Below the pieces are notes generated by a model that had not been told where the DNA came from, searched no databases, and worked only from the letters and a program-made list of their open reading frames with translations. This document shows positions 9,906-23,429 of a stretch of DNA of 64,000 nt, one piece after another. The DNA comes from Cavia porcellus (Eukaryota; Chordata; Mammalia; Rodentia; Caviidae). Each line of letters opens with the position of its first letter. Positions within the stretch are counted from its first letter, which is position 1. The position numbers were made by a program, and so were the translations under genes. The stretch covers positions 207,216,657 through 207,280,656 of the forward strand of contig NW_026947484.1 of NCBI RefSeq assembly GCF_034190915.1, given 5' to 3'.

Positions 9906-11049
9906 AAGCATAGGAACAAAATCTACAAAACTAGAGAATGCTGACAGGTAAAACATCTTCTTTGAAGCGATGTTTCCTGGCTCATGCAAATGCAAGACTT
10001 GAGACAAGAACTCTTATTGGTATCATGAGGAGGGCTCTACTAAAGGAATTTAATTCTCTGCTGAAGCCTATGACAGTTTGGCATCACTTCTACTTATTTA
10101 TTAAAGGCAATAATTTTATGTGCATGGATATTTCCAACTAAAACTCCTTTAATTTTGCTGAAAAATACAACTAAACATATATTCTTTAAGTCAAACGATG
10201 ACTAACATAAATGGATATTTGAATCTATTGTTTGTTTCCTTATTTCAGTTAAGAGATTTCACTAATACAGAATAGAATATAATCACTGACCACTAATTCT
10301 ATTTGTTTTTCCTGAGTGGAAAAAAATCAATATGTTATACTGAACAGCAGCAATCATTAACATTTTTTTTTATCTTATATACCCCAGGGGAATATTTTAA
10401 AATTATATTTTATCACACATTTTTATATTTGCATGTGCTTTTTAACATAACATAGATTTAGATACATGCAAAAAATGTAATTTTGAGCCCATAAATGCTA
10501 GAACTGCCTGATTTTCTATGATTACACAGATGAATTTAAAAAAGATTGCAGTAGTGTTAGCAGTGTTGGGACTCAGGGCATAAAATCTTAAACATGGCAA
10601 GTCAGCATATTATTTTAAGTCAAAGCAAACTGAGAGAACCGTAGAAGCCAGGAGAACCCCCTGACCACCTCCTGCTCTTTCTCTTTTAAAGTTGGCCTTA
10701 ACAAGCAAAATTCTCCTCATTCTTTCCTCCCACCAGGGACTGGGCCACAAAATTTAGGTAACTTTTGTTGGAATTAGGTCATAAGTTCTTCATTTCAAAA
10801 GGATTCTCCCAATATCAGAAGAGAGAAATATCCTCATTTCCAAAGGCACAGAGGATAAAAAAGAATCTAAACATACAAGCTTTTTGAGTTTTCCATGCTT
10901 GGTTACCACTAAATCATATTTTTGTTCAATTATGTTTCTATCTAACTTTATCTACTTATTAACCAGTGTTAGCAAAATACACACAGAAAATTTTCTCTTT
11001 CTTTAGATATTTCTTTTCTATGAGGAGCTCAAATATCATACAAAACTCA
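9906..11049. other. Unassigned AT-rich sequence
   Basis: No gene or clear repeat is recognised. A more GC-balanced patch lies at about 10,620-10,800. The open frame at 9,938-10,141 (67 codons) has no recognisable features. Confidence 0.5.
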
Positions 11050-11545
11050 TTGGTACATACCTAAAGAAATGTTAAAGTCAGCACACAATAAGGATATCTG
11101 TACACTCCTGTTTATTGTGGCACAGTTCACGGTAGCTAAAATATGAAGCCAATGTTGGTATCATTAGCCTATGAATGGATAAAGCAATGTGATATATATA
11201 TATATATATATATATAGCATTATCAATTATTAAATTGACATACATATAATGTAATATTATTCAGTCATGAAAAACCAACTTTTGTCATCAAAAAATAGAT
11301 GCAATTATGAATCACTATTTTAACAAAATAAACTGTGTTTTAAAAGATAAATATCACATAGAAATTCTAAAATAGATGTCATGAAAATAGAAAGAAGACT
11401 AAGAAAGAAGTGAATAAGGGTAAGAACATATAATATAGGATAATAACATGGATATGATAAAATATATTCATGTATGAATATACCACAGTGATGCTTAATA
11501 TGCTATATGATTAATACACAATAAATAAAAATATATTACAAATAT
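11050..11545 (+). mobile_element. Old L1 relic, 3' end of ORF2
   Basis: Fragments such as tttattgtggcacagttcac, tatgaatggataaagcaatg and aatattattcagtcatgaaa are the diverged end of an L1 ORF2, in the right order. A (TA)n run interrupts it. The downstream AT-rich stretch probably holds the 3' UTR. Confidence 0.7.
11192..11216. repeat. (TA)n microsatellite
   Basis: About 12 uninterrupted TA dinucleotides inside the L1 relic. Confidence 0.9.
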
Positions 11546-12779
11546 AGGGAAAGAAAAAAGAACTTATCTACCTTCCCTAAAATGTCCAGTCTTAATAATA
11601 ACTATATCCACAGTTTAGTTGTAGTCCCACTAAATGTTCTATACATTAAATTGTATCTACTGCTAAAAGGTTATGTATAATTATAATATTAATTAAATAA
11701 AAGAAGAAAATGTTGACCTATATGTAAGCAAATACATATTATAAGCAGAGAAAAATTGCAAAATTATTACCATAATAATTACTTTAGTCAAAACACCACA
11801 TTTGCTAATGAGGGATTTCTTTTTCTAATATCTATTTCCAATTTTCCCCAACATTAAGTAGGCATTGAGCTGACTGCAGTTCTTTACCCAGTTGAGCATC
11901 TCAAAAGTTTACTCCAAAGGTCAGCATCGTGGTAGCATCATGCTTTTTCTTGGCATTATGATTTTTCCTTTATTTCTGAAAATGGAAGTCCTGAGAGGGA
12001 CTCAAAAGGAATCTCTAGATGATATGCATTTTGGCTGGATTGTAGAACAATGATTCAATGGGGTTTATCCCCCTTCTGTAGTTGTGATCTACCTTTCCAC
12101 CCAGTGGAGAAGACTTTTATACTCTGTATCATTGGAAATGTAAGGTTCCAAAATGGTCATTATCAATGTAATTTTTAAATATATCAGAGCCATTGCTGTT
12201 TGTTTTTAACATGTAACTCCCTTGGGAACCAAGAACTACAAATCAGAAAAACATAGTTTCTGTTAGAGGAAGTGAACATTCAGATATGAGGTTAGAAGAT
12301 ATGAAAGAGGAGAAACTTGACTCCTATATCCATGTGTTCTAATTATAAGGAGATGTTCTCTGATTTGAAGTAGATTCTGTAATGAATCACTCAAGGTATA
12401 ACACTATCTTTACTGTCTTCCAACTGGCACTGGAAATAGACATCTGTAAAACACTTTTCTATCAATTCAGCTGCTTTCAAGAGACCTGACATATTTTAAA
12501 GGTGTGATTTTACTGAATCAGACCAATAGGAGTCACACGATGTATTCTATTTAGCGAAAAAAGTTTCTTGATGAGAATAAGTGCCGTAGGGAATGATATA
12601 AGTTGTTAGCAGACTTTGGGGATAGCGATTCTACCAGAAATATTATAAAACGGGAAGGAAAAATCCATATCCATAATATTTATCTATTAGAGAAATAAAA
12701 ATGTCTTCTCACTGTACAATGGAGTAAATCAAACATAATAAAATTGCCAGAAGGTAACAACTGTAGCACTCAATCTTCC

Positions 12780-12930
12780 CTTCAACTGCCAGAAAATTAG
12801 GCGTGCTCCATTGTCGTCGTGCATGCTACTGTTGGCAGCAGCGCACTGTTGCTGAGCCCATGCTTATCTTCTGATTCCAGCAACACGGCTACTTCATTGA
12901 TTGATTCATTTTGCAAATGTTAGTATGGCT
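12780..12930. other. CpG-bearing, non-repetitive patch
   Basis: Within AT-rich, CpG-poor DNA, this patch contains several CpGs close together (ggcgtgctcc, tgtcgtcgtgcatg, gcagcgcactg, acacggct). No repeat family is recognised. It could be a conserved non-coding element or an old, unrecognised repeat. Confidence 0.35.
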
Positions 12931-14377
12931 AACATAGAGCCTTATGCCATTCAGTGTATGTCATTGTGTCCAACTGATTAAAAATAAAACACATCTTCTA
13001 CAGAAGATGTTCTTTTTCCTGGACTCACTTGGGACACACATTTCTTTGTAGTCACCCAATTCTGAGATTCTCTCCTTACTTCTCCCCAAGACTTTTAAAT
13101 TATGTTTTCTAGATCTGATCTTTTCACATCTCTGACTACTCAACCAAGTAGTTTTCAAGTCAACTAGTTTTTACTTGAATTAGTACATCTTACTGCCTCT
13201 AGATATTTCTGATTTCAAATGAAATGCATAATCAAATGTGAATGTAATGCTTTAAATTTTGCCTGTTTAGAAGATTTCAGTTACTACATTTTTTCAGGAC
13301 TTTGGTAAGTGTGCTTATAATGTTTTTCTGTACATTTTTTTTATTAACATTTGAAGGTAAAATCGCCACAACTAAGCTAAGCTTGAGTTATTCCTTCTTC
13401 AGTCGATGGTGTTAAAAGATAATTCTCACAATAAGAGCACAGAGACAAATTAAAGAAAAGACAGTGGCAGCAGAGTTGATGTCAAAGGAGTCTGAATTAC
13501 ACCCACATGTATGACTTGTACTTTCTAGGGTTAAATAATATGTCTTGTAATCTAAGAGAACTGTAGTAGAATTTTCTTATGTGTGCTGGCCAAAACTCAA
13601 CACAACATTACCATTTGCTTTGGATACATTAATTGTTATTGAATTTGTTAGATCCTAAGAACCAAATGATTCAGTGGTTTGAATTTTCTTCTGACCTCAT
13701 TTTAGAGTCTTCTGTTGTTCTGATTATCAAGTGAAAATGACATCCATTTGTGTGACTCTTTATATAGATGCAAGTAGCATACTTGAATGTGCTAAATGTT
13801 GCTTTCAAAATGTATAAGTAGTCTATCAAATACTTTGCCTCCTTTTATGGTTGTTGGTATAATAAGCAGCTTTTATAGATATGAGTGGCATAAAATATGT
13901 AATGACTTATACTACACCACTAAATCTAAAGATAGAAGGATATGGATCACTGTATTAGGATGACTATTCCCTGAAATTTTGCATAACCTATCCTGCATTG
14001 TCTAATATCCACATGTAGGTATGCAAAATATTTGGTATTTCTTTCTCACTAGAACTGATCTATTTAATGTGGTAAATATAGAGCACCTGCATGATATTTT
14101 ATCAAATAACAAAATGGCAATGATGTATGTTGACTGTATTATCACACAGAAGCATGGAATTAATGCAGTATTGGGACAAGATTTTGAAAGTCTAAAAGAA
14201 TAATTAATATACATTATGTACAGGTACAAGTTCAATTCCCTATGATGAATGTGATTATTTATATCTAAAATGTACCAATAAAATTAAATTTGAAAAGTAA
14301 CAATATTGAACCTGTTGGATAAAGGCAAGCTGCTTTTGATAGTTCTTGGATAGTGGTATAGGTGAAAAAGCATCATC

Positions 14378-14463
14378 TGCATGAATTGCTACATCCTGGA
14401 ACATACTGGTGTACATACTGGAACATACTGAATTGCTGCATACTGCTGCATACTGAATTCCAG
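14378..14463 (+). repeat. Short degenerate tandem repeat
   Basis: Words built on catactg recur: gaacatactgg, gtacatactgg, gaacatactg, then tgctgcatactg twice, with gaattgct flanking copies. The whole block spans about 85 bases and looks like local slippage duplications. Confidence 0.7.
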
Positions 14464-15900
14464 TAGTGGGGCCACATGTGGAACAGTAACTGTGAATGGA
14501 GTCAGGATCTGATTAAGTTTCAAATAGTCAACTTGTGCAATCCAAATTGGTCAGTTTAATAGGGACTAATATAGGCACCTTTTTGCTAGATGATATTACC
14601 ATGGATTTTCAAATGGTAGACTTAATGCACTCAAAAGCAAGCTACTATCACTGATAAAAGAGAGTCAAAGTGATTTGGGGATTAAAGATTGGCTCAGAAT
14701 TTCACGGTTCATTTCATTGTGAAAACCTTTACCTAGGAAATACTGAAGACTGAATTCAATTCCCATTGGAATTCAGCTACTGGTACAATTAAATTTTACA
14801 TTTGATTTTAGCCTTCTGGCTACAAAAAAATAAGAAATACATTAATGGCTGTCAAGGAAATTTTCTGGTTGTCAGTTTCTGCAACTAATTTTAAAGGACT
14901 CAATCATGTAGTTTCCTTTCTGTAAGTCACCCTATAGAAGCATTGAAAGATTTCACACAACAAAATTCTTATAACTATCAGTATGGCAATCTAGGTCAAG
15001 CATGACATCTTTCTGGGTTTTCAAAGAACTGTGTCACTGGGTACATCACTATAATTAACCAGAATTTATAGCTTTATCACTTGAATGTCACTTCATTTCA
15101 CTGACTGATTACAAAACATGTCCAATTGGCAAGAATATTAGGACTCTGCTGAGAACAGACACATCGTCAAGTCAATATCCAAAGCCCATTTTTTCATAAT
15201 TTCTCATAATAATGTTTCAATTACTAATTTGTTATCACACAGCATTGGGTTGATCAGAAGCAATTTTAGTGGGGCAATGTTATGAAGAAATGTGAACAGA
15301 GTATTATGCAATTATATGTTAACTACTATGGGTAAAAAGAATTCTAAGAAATACACAGATATCAGATATAAAGAGAAGGTACTTCCCTAAGGGAAACACA
15401 TGCATGATCCTTACTGGAACACGCCCAGTTTAAGTAGAAAACAGGAAAGATTTTTCTGGAATTTGGAGGGTTTCTCCACATGGTGATGTGCCATACCCGC
15501 TGTTTGCCAGAGGAGGAAGCAACAGGAAGTAGGAATAAGTTCATTTTCAGTACCTCTCCAGTGCCTTCTACTTTTAAAATTTACAATTATAGTACCTAGC
15601 AAGGAAGAAAAGCTCCATTCTTACAAGCATAATGATAAAGAGTGTATTTGGCTCCAAGAAGCTAGCGGTTACTAAGCGACACACAGGTCATATGGAAAAC
15701 AACTGCCTTGAAATTAGAAGAAAATAGCATTAACTAGTGGAAATACAGTTTTGGCATTGACAGACTAGAATTTTAAAAGTACTAAAAGGAAAACAATGGT
15801 AATACTAAGAAAATGTTGGAATATATACGAAATCAAATGGTATTCTAGAACTAAATCTATAATATTTAAACATAATTTTCATTATAAATGTAAAAATATA

Positions 15901-16078
15901 GCCAGGTTGTGGTGCACATTTATAGTCCTACAGATTAAAAAGGAGTCCAGCCTTGGCACCTTAATAACTTAGTTAGAATCTGAATAAGTAACTCAATAAA
16001 TTATAAAAGATCTGGGGATGAAGTTCAGGATGAATCTGCTGAGTACAGTACCTAGTGCTACAGCAAAACAAAATAAGA
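15901..16078 (+). mobile_element. Composite B1+ID SINE
   Basis: The left part begins gccaggttgtggtgcacatt and continues tatagtcctacagatt, a diverged 7SL-derived B1 head. The right part, gatctggggatgaagttcag through gagtacagtacctagtgcta, is an ID-like tRNA-derived segment, followed by an A-rich tail. The order B1 then ID matches the B1-dID composites known from several non-murid rodent families. Confidence 0.65.
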
Positions 16079-17370
16079 ACTGCATATATTACCTAAGCAT
16101 TTAATAGATTATTGACACTTAAGAAAATTGAAGCTAGTCCATATAGTAGAATATACTCTAAAGGAAATACAAAAAGATAAAAGAATGAAAATTCAATAAT
16201 GCTGACATGACATGCCTCAGTTAAAAAATTCACATATATTTAATGGTGGTTTCTCAAAAGAAAAAAGTGTGTTTCAAAGAAAATAAAATTTAAAGCATAC
16301 CAGTCCACTATTTTGCATTTAAAAAGTCACACAGTTAAAAAGTACTGACTTCTAAGTGATATAGACACAGAAAGCAAAGATAGCAATGTCATGATCAGAC
16401 TTGAAATACAATAGACAATAGTAAAATATTTAAAACAGACAGAATAAAGGAACAACTTTATAAAACAGGTCAGAATAAAAGTTGGGAATATGTAGCTGTG
16501 AATATGCAAAATGTGAGCTCATATTCAAAATGTGAGCTGAAAACTAATGCAACATTGTTTTTAAAAGACGGTAGAATTAAGATTCCAGTGATTTTCAGAA
16601 TTACCTTTCAATCTTAAAAACAAATTTTAAATATTTAGACAGCAAATAAATATGAAAAAATTAAAAATGAGACTATAATTTCACTAGATTTTCAAACAAA
16701 AACATTGCTAAGACTGAAATGTAGAGTGGTACAAAAGGATAGTATGGATAGATAAAGGAGTAGATATATAGAGGTAGTTGTAGATCTAGATATGGATATA
16801 GATATAGAATGGCTTTAGTGTACCTGCCATTACGAGTATCACGATTTCTGACTGACTGAAAACATTTAGCTGATTTGGGGTATCATAAACATTTAGAAAA
16901 GCGAGGCAAACTATGACACAGCTCTTTGTAGCTATGAAATCATGATCCATATTGATAGGTAATGATATAGGCTAATATTCCTCATCTTCAGCATGAATTG
17001 AACTCAACGATCACCTAATTTTTCACCTTAGAAACTTATCATCTTGATTTATAAAAATGTGGGCCAAAGAAAAGAGCAGCCATTTTCTTGTGGTCAGGAA
17101 ATAATGATCCATGTCAGGACTACTAGGAAGTCGCTCTCTGGGAGCAACTATTAGACATAGGTTATCCAAGGGGAAAACCCAGATTACTGGCTAACTCTTA
17201 ATCAGCACATACACAAAGCAAGATTCAGAGGTCTATCAGAGGATAGGGTTTAGGTGCTAATAACTTAGACAAGCAGTATTTTTCATAAAAAATATTGACT
17301 TTAGGAAAGTTTGAAAGTTGAGTTGAGCTATTTTGAACTTAATTTAGTCTATAATGAATTCAAGATATAA
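16079..17370. other. Unassigned AT-rich sequence
   Basis: Nothing recognised apart from a gatata-rich stretch at about 16,765-16,808 (short degenerate tandem words such as agatatggat and atagatatag). Confidence 0.5.
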
Positions 17371-18540
17371 ATATAGAAACAGAAACATTTAACCTGCTGG
17401 AAGAAAAAATAGGCTCAATTCCTAAAGACATAAATGTAAACAAGGACTTTTTAAACAGAAGCAAAAAGCAGAGGAAATACCAACAAATGGAATCATGCTA
17501 ACTTAAAAACTTCTACTCATGAGAAGGTGACAACTAAGAGAATGAAGGGGCAATCTACAGAATGAGGAATTATTTTTCCAGCTATTCTTAGGACTATAGA
17601 CTAACACCTAGAATATAAAAATAATCAAAAAGAAATTAGACCGCTCCCAAGATCAAATTTTTTAAAATGTGCTACTAAAATAGATAATTTTCAGAAAAAA
17701 ATACAAATAGCTAGTAAATACAGGAAAAAATATACGTCATATCTGGCCATCTGAGAAATGCAATTTGAAACTACAGTAAGATCCCATCTTCCCTCAGAAA
17801 GAAGGCCATTATCTATAAATTTATTAATAACCAATATTGACAAGAATGTGGAGAAAAAGAATCCCTTCTACGTTGTTGATGGAAATATAAAATAGTGCTG
17901 CTACTTTAGTAATTACTGAGAGATTCCTCAAAAAGTTAAAAATAGAAATTCCACTTGACTTAAGTATCACTCTGCCAGGTATCTCTGAAAAAGAGTTAAA
18001 ATCATTGTATTAAAGGAATAAATACATACTGAAGTTTATAGTAGCAATTTTTAATATTGGAAACAGCATATATGTCCATCAACAGCTTAATTAATAAAAG
18101 GAAAATGCAGTGTTTATATGCAATGGAGTACTACACTTCTATAAAGAAAGATGAATTTGAGATATTCATGGATAAATGGATGCCACTTGAGAACATAATA
18201 TTAAGTAAAATCAATCAGACACAAAGGCCAAATACAGTATTTTTTAATATGAGAAACAAAATATTTGTAAGTAGAAAACAAGGGAGACATTCAGATATTT
18301 CCCCAAGCTACATATTTTGTTGCTTCAAAACTATTTTAATATATATGCTAATTTGTTTTATTTATACTGACAGTTTATTTTATATCATTAAAAAGAAAGC
18401 TTTTTGTTATCTGTTTGCTTCTATTTTGTAAGAATCTTTTTGTTCTATGAAGATAATGATACACAGTGTATTCACTATTGCTTTCTAGCATTATGTTGTT
18501 ATGTAATTCTGTTTTTTAATAAAAAGATATAATAATGATA
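17371..18540 (+). mobile_element. Old 5'-truncated L1 relic (ORF2 end and 3' UTR)
   Basis: The order of diverged ORF2 landmarks is clear: atatagaaacagaaacattt near 17,370, gagaaatgcaatttgaaact near 17,752, tgtccatcaacagc near 18,070, caatggagtactacacttct near 18,120, then a readable C-terminal frame (18,057-18,431, about 124 codons) with YAMEYYTSIKKDEFEIF and KWMPLENIILSKIN. The frame runs past the normal protein end into 3' UTR. The A-rich end lies near 18,520-18,540. It is a different, older subfamily from the 861-7908 copy. Confidence 0.85.
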
Positions 18541-21162
18541 TAGAAACTTGAAACTTCACTAACACTGGAGAAATAACAGACTCATGAATTGCTGTCTCTA
18601 AACTGTTCAGTGAAAAAGAAAAGACCACAAATGTGTAACCAGTAAAAAAAATTTTTTTCAAGACTTAGCAGAATAAAGATAACATTAAACCAAATAAAAA
18701 ATGTTTATTACTAGCAGCATTAAACTGTGATAAATAGTGAAATAGTCCTAAAGTGAGAGTGAAATAAAGTTGACTGAATGAAGAAATGAAATAAATAATG
18801 CAAATAGTGTATTTTGTAAAAAAAAAAAAGTCTAATAGATTTTAGAACTGAGAAATGAGGATTATTTGAAAGATTTATGTTTAAGCTTATAATATATATA
18901 TTATATTTATATATAATATATATATTATATTTATATATATAATATATATAGGCATTATGTTACATGATAGTAACAGCCTTCTTTGACTTTTTGCAATGAA
19001 TAGTATCAGCTTCAAGTCATCTCCTGTTAATATGTAGAATGTATTCTTTTATAGAAAACCAAGATGTCAGTTTTTTTAACCAAACTGATTAAGTCCCTCT
19101 TTCTCACAAAAAGTTTAGAATGTGAATCAGAATTTTAGAATGTTGAATAGAAGTTGAATGATGGAGATTTAAAATATTTTATTAGTTGTTGAGTTGTTGG
19201 ACTTAGAAATCTGCCAAGAAAATTGATTAGAACGTCACCTTGATTGTATAATAAAGGAATTTTATGATGGTCTGTTTGCTTTTCTATCCTGTGGAGTGAA
19301 CAACACTGTAAAAACTTCTTTAAAATTAAATGAAAAAGAAATTTTGCCGTTACTCTTCCCAGTAGCACAAATGATGGTTGGATTATTTAATAATTGTCCT
19401 GGCAGAAATGAAGATACTATTGAGCATATACAACATAAGAAGATGAAGTTAGCTGGCATTTGGTATTTCCCTTTATAGAAACAGATTTTGAAGATAAACA
19501 CCAGTAGGAGTCAATATTCTGCATACCAATTTTCCTTTCAAAGCTACTTTCTGTGTCTTTACATGAAGATTTTATTTAAGATAGAGATCTTAAGATGGTA
19601 AGTTCTTGTATTACAGATTGTTTATTGAATTTAAGAAAATTCTGACTCATAGAGAGTTTGTACCATTCCATTTATTTGGAGCTTCAGCATTATAAAATGT
19701 CTGCAATCCACAGGAGAGTTAATCTCCTTTGATTCAGTCTATGAAATTGTTAATGTGAATTAAATATAACAAACTCTGATTGGAAAGATACTGAAATTGA
19801 TTATAAATGACTTGAAATGTGATTTTAATTTTTCTGATGTCAAAGTATTTGGAGAAAAGTATTAAATATTTGAAATAAAAATTTTTGATCTCTTGCTCAG
19901 CAATGGAGAGTTGTGTTTATATTATGCAATATCTCTACAAAAAAGCATTGCTGATTGTATGTACAGTTTTGAGGAATAATAAGAAATTAGAAAGTTTTAG
20001 AAGCAGCATCATTCAGGGGTGGTATGACCCTTGGCTTCTATTAGTTGCCACTATCAGAAGTATGAGACGATCTATGATAGGCTGCTTCAGTTACCATTGG
20101 TTAACTGGGAATGATTTAAAATCAGCCTTGATGTTTGTTGTTACTAAAGCCTAACTGTAACATATTTCTTTAAGGGATTAGAAACATTTTGTTTTCAAAT
20201 ACAAGGACAACGAAGGAATATAACTTTGAACAATCAGAAACGCAAATTCCATCTCCACTCTCTAGCATATTAACTGCTAATAGTAGGGAGAAAAAAAGAC
20301 ATTCCAGGTTTTTCATAGACATATGAAGATAATAAACCTTTTCTGTGTGGGTGCAGGTGCTGTGAGTAATAACTGTAAGTTAATTCAATGAAAATTAATA
20401 TAAATTTCCACCTTTGGAACAGCTGGAAAAAAATCTCCATATGTCTTATGCATATTAGCAATAATATTGCATTGTTACTTTTGCTTTGGATTAAATACAA
20501 TAAATCTTTTATTGTATCTCTCAAGTCCAACTGTGTACAAGAAAAAAACTCCCAAAAGCCAGAAATTTAGTTTTCTGTAAGATTCATGAAAAACTAGTTC
20601 AAATAATGTGTAATATTTTACAAAGCCTAAACCTCTTTCTGGGAGATCTTTTATTTCAATTTGTTACCTATGAAATAGAAGACTATTTATATACTATCTA
20701 TTTACCTTCAAACTTTACTGTTGTGGTAACTAGAGCTAAAGGATATTATGTCAGAGATGGAGACAGGAAATGGTACTAAATTTTGTTGAACTCATGCTGT
20801 TTTCTTTTTTTTAGTTCTGCATTATGTAGTCAATATGTTTTCTCATGTTTTCTATCTTAATTTTCACAGGAGCTGCCTTATTTTCATTATAAAAGGTATC
20901 AGATATAAATAAATAATCTTTATTGTTAGATATTTTCTTGATATTCAATCAATTTCAGTGGTAAAAAAACAAATGCAAAGATCTAGAACTCAAATCCAGC
21001 CATCAAATTTTTAAGAGCATTGGAGCCTAATGGTAAAATAAAATTAAAACTCTTTATTGCAGAGTGATAATCTTGATGAATTTTTCTATACCATGAATAT
21101 CCAGATTGTTTATCTATTGGACTTCGAATTTGTTAAACATCCTTTACATAATTAGTAGATAA
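18541..21162. other. Unassigned sequence
   Basis: No gene or repeat family is recognised apart from the AT repeat at 18,889-18,950. Open frames of 60-89 codons (for example 19,885-20,154 plus, 20,270-20,530 minus) show no known domains. Confidence 0.5.
18889..18950. repeat. AT-only tandem and palindromic repeat
   Basis: A unit of roughly 24-26 bases (aatatatatattatatttata plus tat) occurs about two and a half times. It is almost wholly A and T and strongly self-complementary, so it could extrude a cruciform. Confidence 0.85.
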
Positions 21163-21164
21163 GG

Positions 21165-21263
21165 GTTGGGGATTTAGTACAGTGGCATAATTACCTGGTT
21201 GGCAAGTGTGAGGTCCAGATCCCTGGTACCACCAAAAAAAAAAACAACAACAACAAAAAAAGA
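21165..21263 (+). mobile_element. ID-type SINE
   Basis: The head gggttggggatttag, the A-box region acagtggcat, the B-box region gaggtccagatccctggtacc and a tail of A runs with caacaacaac are all present. Direct repeats flank it: attagtagata upstream (near 21,152) and attagtggata downstream (near 21,265). Confidence 0.85.
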
Positions 21264-23097
21264 AATTAGTGGATAGGACAACAAGGCTTTCCAAATAGTT
21301 CTGCTTTGTTGAGTGTAATTATTACACTATTCTGCAAATATTATTTATGGGGTTTCCTATTGCCCTGCAAATCGAACTATATACCATTCACATTGAAGTG
21401 CTTGCCCAGGAGGAACTCCAGTAGGGCAACTCTAATAGTCTATTTTGTTTCTTAAAGTGCAGGCATTCAGCTTACTGGAAGGTATGTGATAAAACACTGC
21501 CTCCCTCTTTTCAGTAAATGATGCAACATTTCTTGTTTTCCAATTTTCTGGTTCTCTATAGCACTCGGCTACTTTCGAGCTACAATCGTGACTGTGCTGC
21601 GAAGTTCATTAGTCAATTCCCTCAACGCCCAAGGATCCATTTTATTTGCTCCTGCTGGTTTATGTATGTTCACATTTTATAAAAAGTATACCCTGGTGAG
21701 TTTTAGTCAGTAGTTATTTTTTCATTTCTTTTCAGTTTTGTAAACTTCATTTTCTTTCCCACAATGACTTTCTTAGGCTTTTACACTATTTCCAGTTATA
21801 TTTTCTTCTCATTTTCTATGAAACATGGCTTTTAAAAACTTTTTACTGCAGCAGCTATGGCTTTTCTACATACTATTTTTTGCTATTAGAAACTATGACT
21901 TTTAGCATTACTTTGAATTATATTATTTTAATTGCTTCATTTTGCCCTAATCTTAGTTCTCACTTCATTTATTTCCTTTATCTTTCTACTTTTTATTAGT
22001 TACAAACGTTGACATTTACTCATCTGTTCAGCATATGGATACTCTGACCCAGCTTTTACATATAAGTCTCTGCTAAATTGCTTAATAGAAATAACATTCA
22101 TAAAATTTTAAAAAAGTGATACACATGACTTGTTTGTGGGTGTACAAAAAGATCTAAAGCATGATCAAACTTTCTGTTACCTAACGAAAGTCCAAATCCT
22201 GATATATATAGTTCAGATATATAGTTCATGAATAATGGTCCCTAATCTAAAGCATTTTTTGGCTTTCATATTAGAAGTCTTTCAGAAACACTCTGTTTAA
22301 CAAAAAAGAGGAGATAATAGCAGAGAGAGATTTCTCTGCACCAGTGGTATGCAGAACTTCTGCTAAGTTGTGTTTCTGACCTCATATTTTAACAATTACT
22401 TTCCATTTAGAAAACTCTTTCTTGGGATCCAGCCAGAGTTAATTCTATCTGTGATTCAGACAAATGAGGGCACTTTTTTCAGGTTCCAGAGAAGCTTATA
22501 CAGGTCGCTACATTTACAATGTGAAATGTCATTTCACAATTACTTGACTCCTAATCTGTTCTCTCTGGTTTCTTTGCCTGCAAGGGTATAATAATTATTT
22601 TGAAAGCACAGTAATATTCTTCCTGAGTTTCTTTTGTGAATTTTGTCAGTATTAAAGTGTTCAAGTCTTTGTTACAATACTGAATATATGATAGAATAAG
22701 AGCTCATATGGACTCAGCAATAAACATTCCACACTACACTATTTGCATCATTGGACTGAACAATAAGATGACTCTTGGCAGAGAACATTTCAGCATAGGT
22801 TATCAACTATTATTGACAAGCATTTACAGTGCAGGCTATGTATCAATTTAGAGACAAAAGTATTGCATGTGTTTACAAAATATGAGCGGTTATCAAATAT
22901 CACATGTATACGTTTTATCATAAATTTCAAACAAGGCTTATTTGGTACTTAACCTGTATCACTGAATCAAAAATCTCATTTCTCTTAATTATGATGGTTA
23001 TGCATAGAATGTGGTAATATAGTAGAATAAAGCAGAACAAAACAGTGTGTTAGCATTTTTCATGTATATCTTGTCAAAGAATAAGAAAGAGCTTTCT
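21264..23097. other. Unassigned sequence
   Basis: No gene or repeat family is recognised. A stretch at about 21,560-21,650 has more CpG than its surroundings (ctcggc, ttcgag, atcgtg, tgcgaag, acgccc) but no known family or open frame. Confidence 0.45.
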
Positions 23098-23180
23098 GGG
23101 GTGCTGAGTGTGTAATAAATGATCAGTGGTACAACATTCATTTACAAGTTACTTATAATCCCCAACATCACAAAAATAGG
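23098..23180 (+). mobile_element. Old ID-like SINE
   Basis: A gatcagtggtacaacattc segment (A-box side), then ttataatccccaacatcaca and an A run, gives the ID order head, B-box region, tail, but with heavy divergence. Confidence 0.45.
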
Positions 23181-23429
23181 GAAGGAAAAAAGAATTGGCT
23201 TGTGTGATATTGATACATTATTACTAAGACAAAGGTAGCTTATTCTTCACTGATGAAGAACTACAAGTTGAATAGTCAAGTAAATACACAGTTTGCAAAC
23301 AAGAGAGTCCATCAGTTCTCAAAGCCCTAAGTCACAAGCATGCATTCTGGAATAAGAACAGAGAGACTACAGAAATGAAAATCATCAAAGATATGGTGCA
23401 AAACAAGGGTCCAATTAAAGTATAACTGA

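Larger units (their letters stand above)
11546..15900. other. Long unassigned stretch
   Basis: No gene or large repeat is recognised over about 4.3 kb. Two local items are listed separately: a CpG-bearing patch (12,780-12,930) and a short degenerate repeat (14,378-14,463). Open frames of 60-77 codons on either strand have no recognisable protein features. Confidence 0.5.

Noticed and set aside
18057..18431. 124-codon open frame
   Set aside because: It is the surviving C-terminal part of an old L1 ORF2 plus 3' UTR, not a host gene.
21560..21650. Possible DNA transposon or conserved element
   Set aside because: Several CpGs, but no terminal repeats, no family match and too short to judge.
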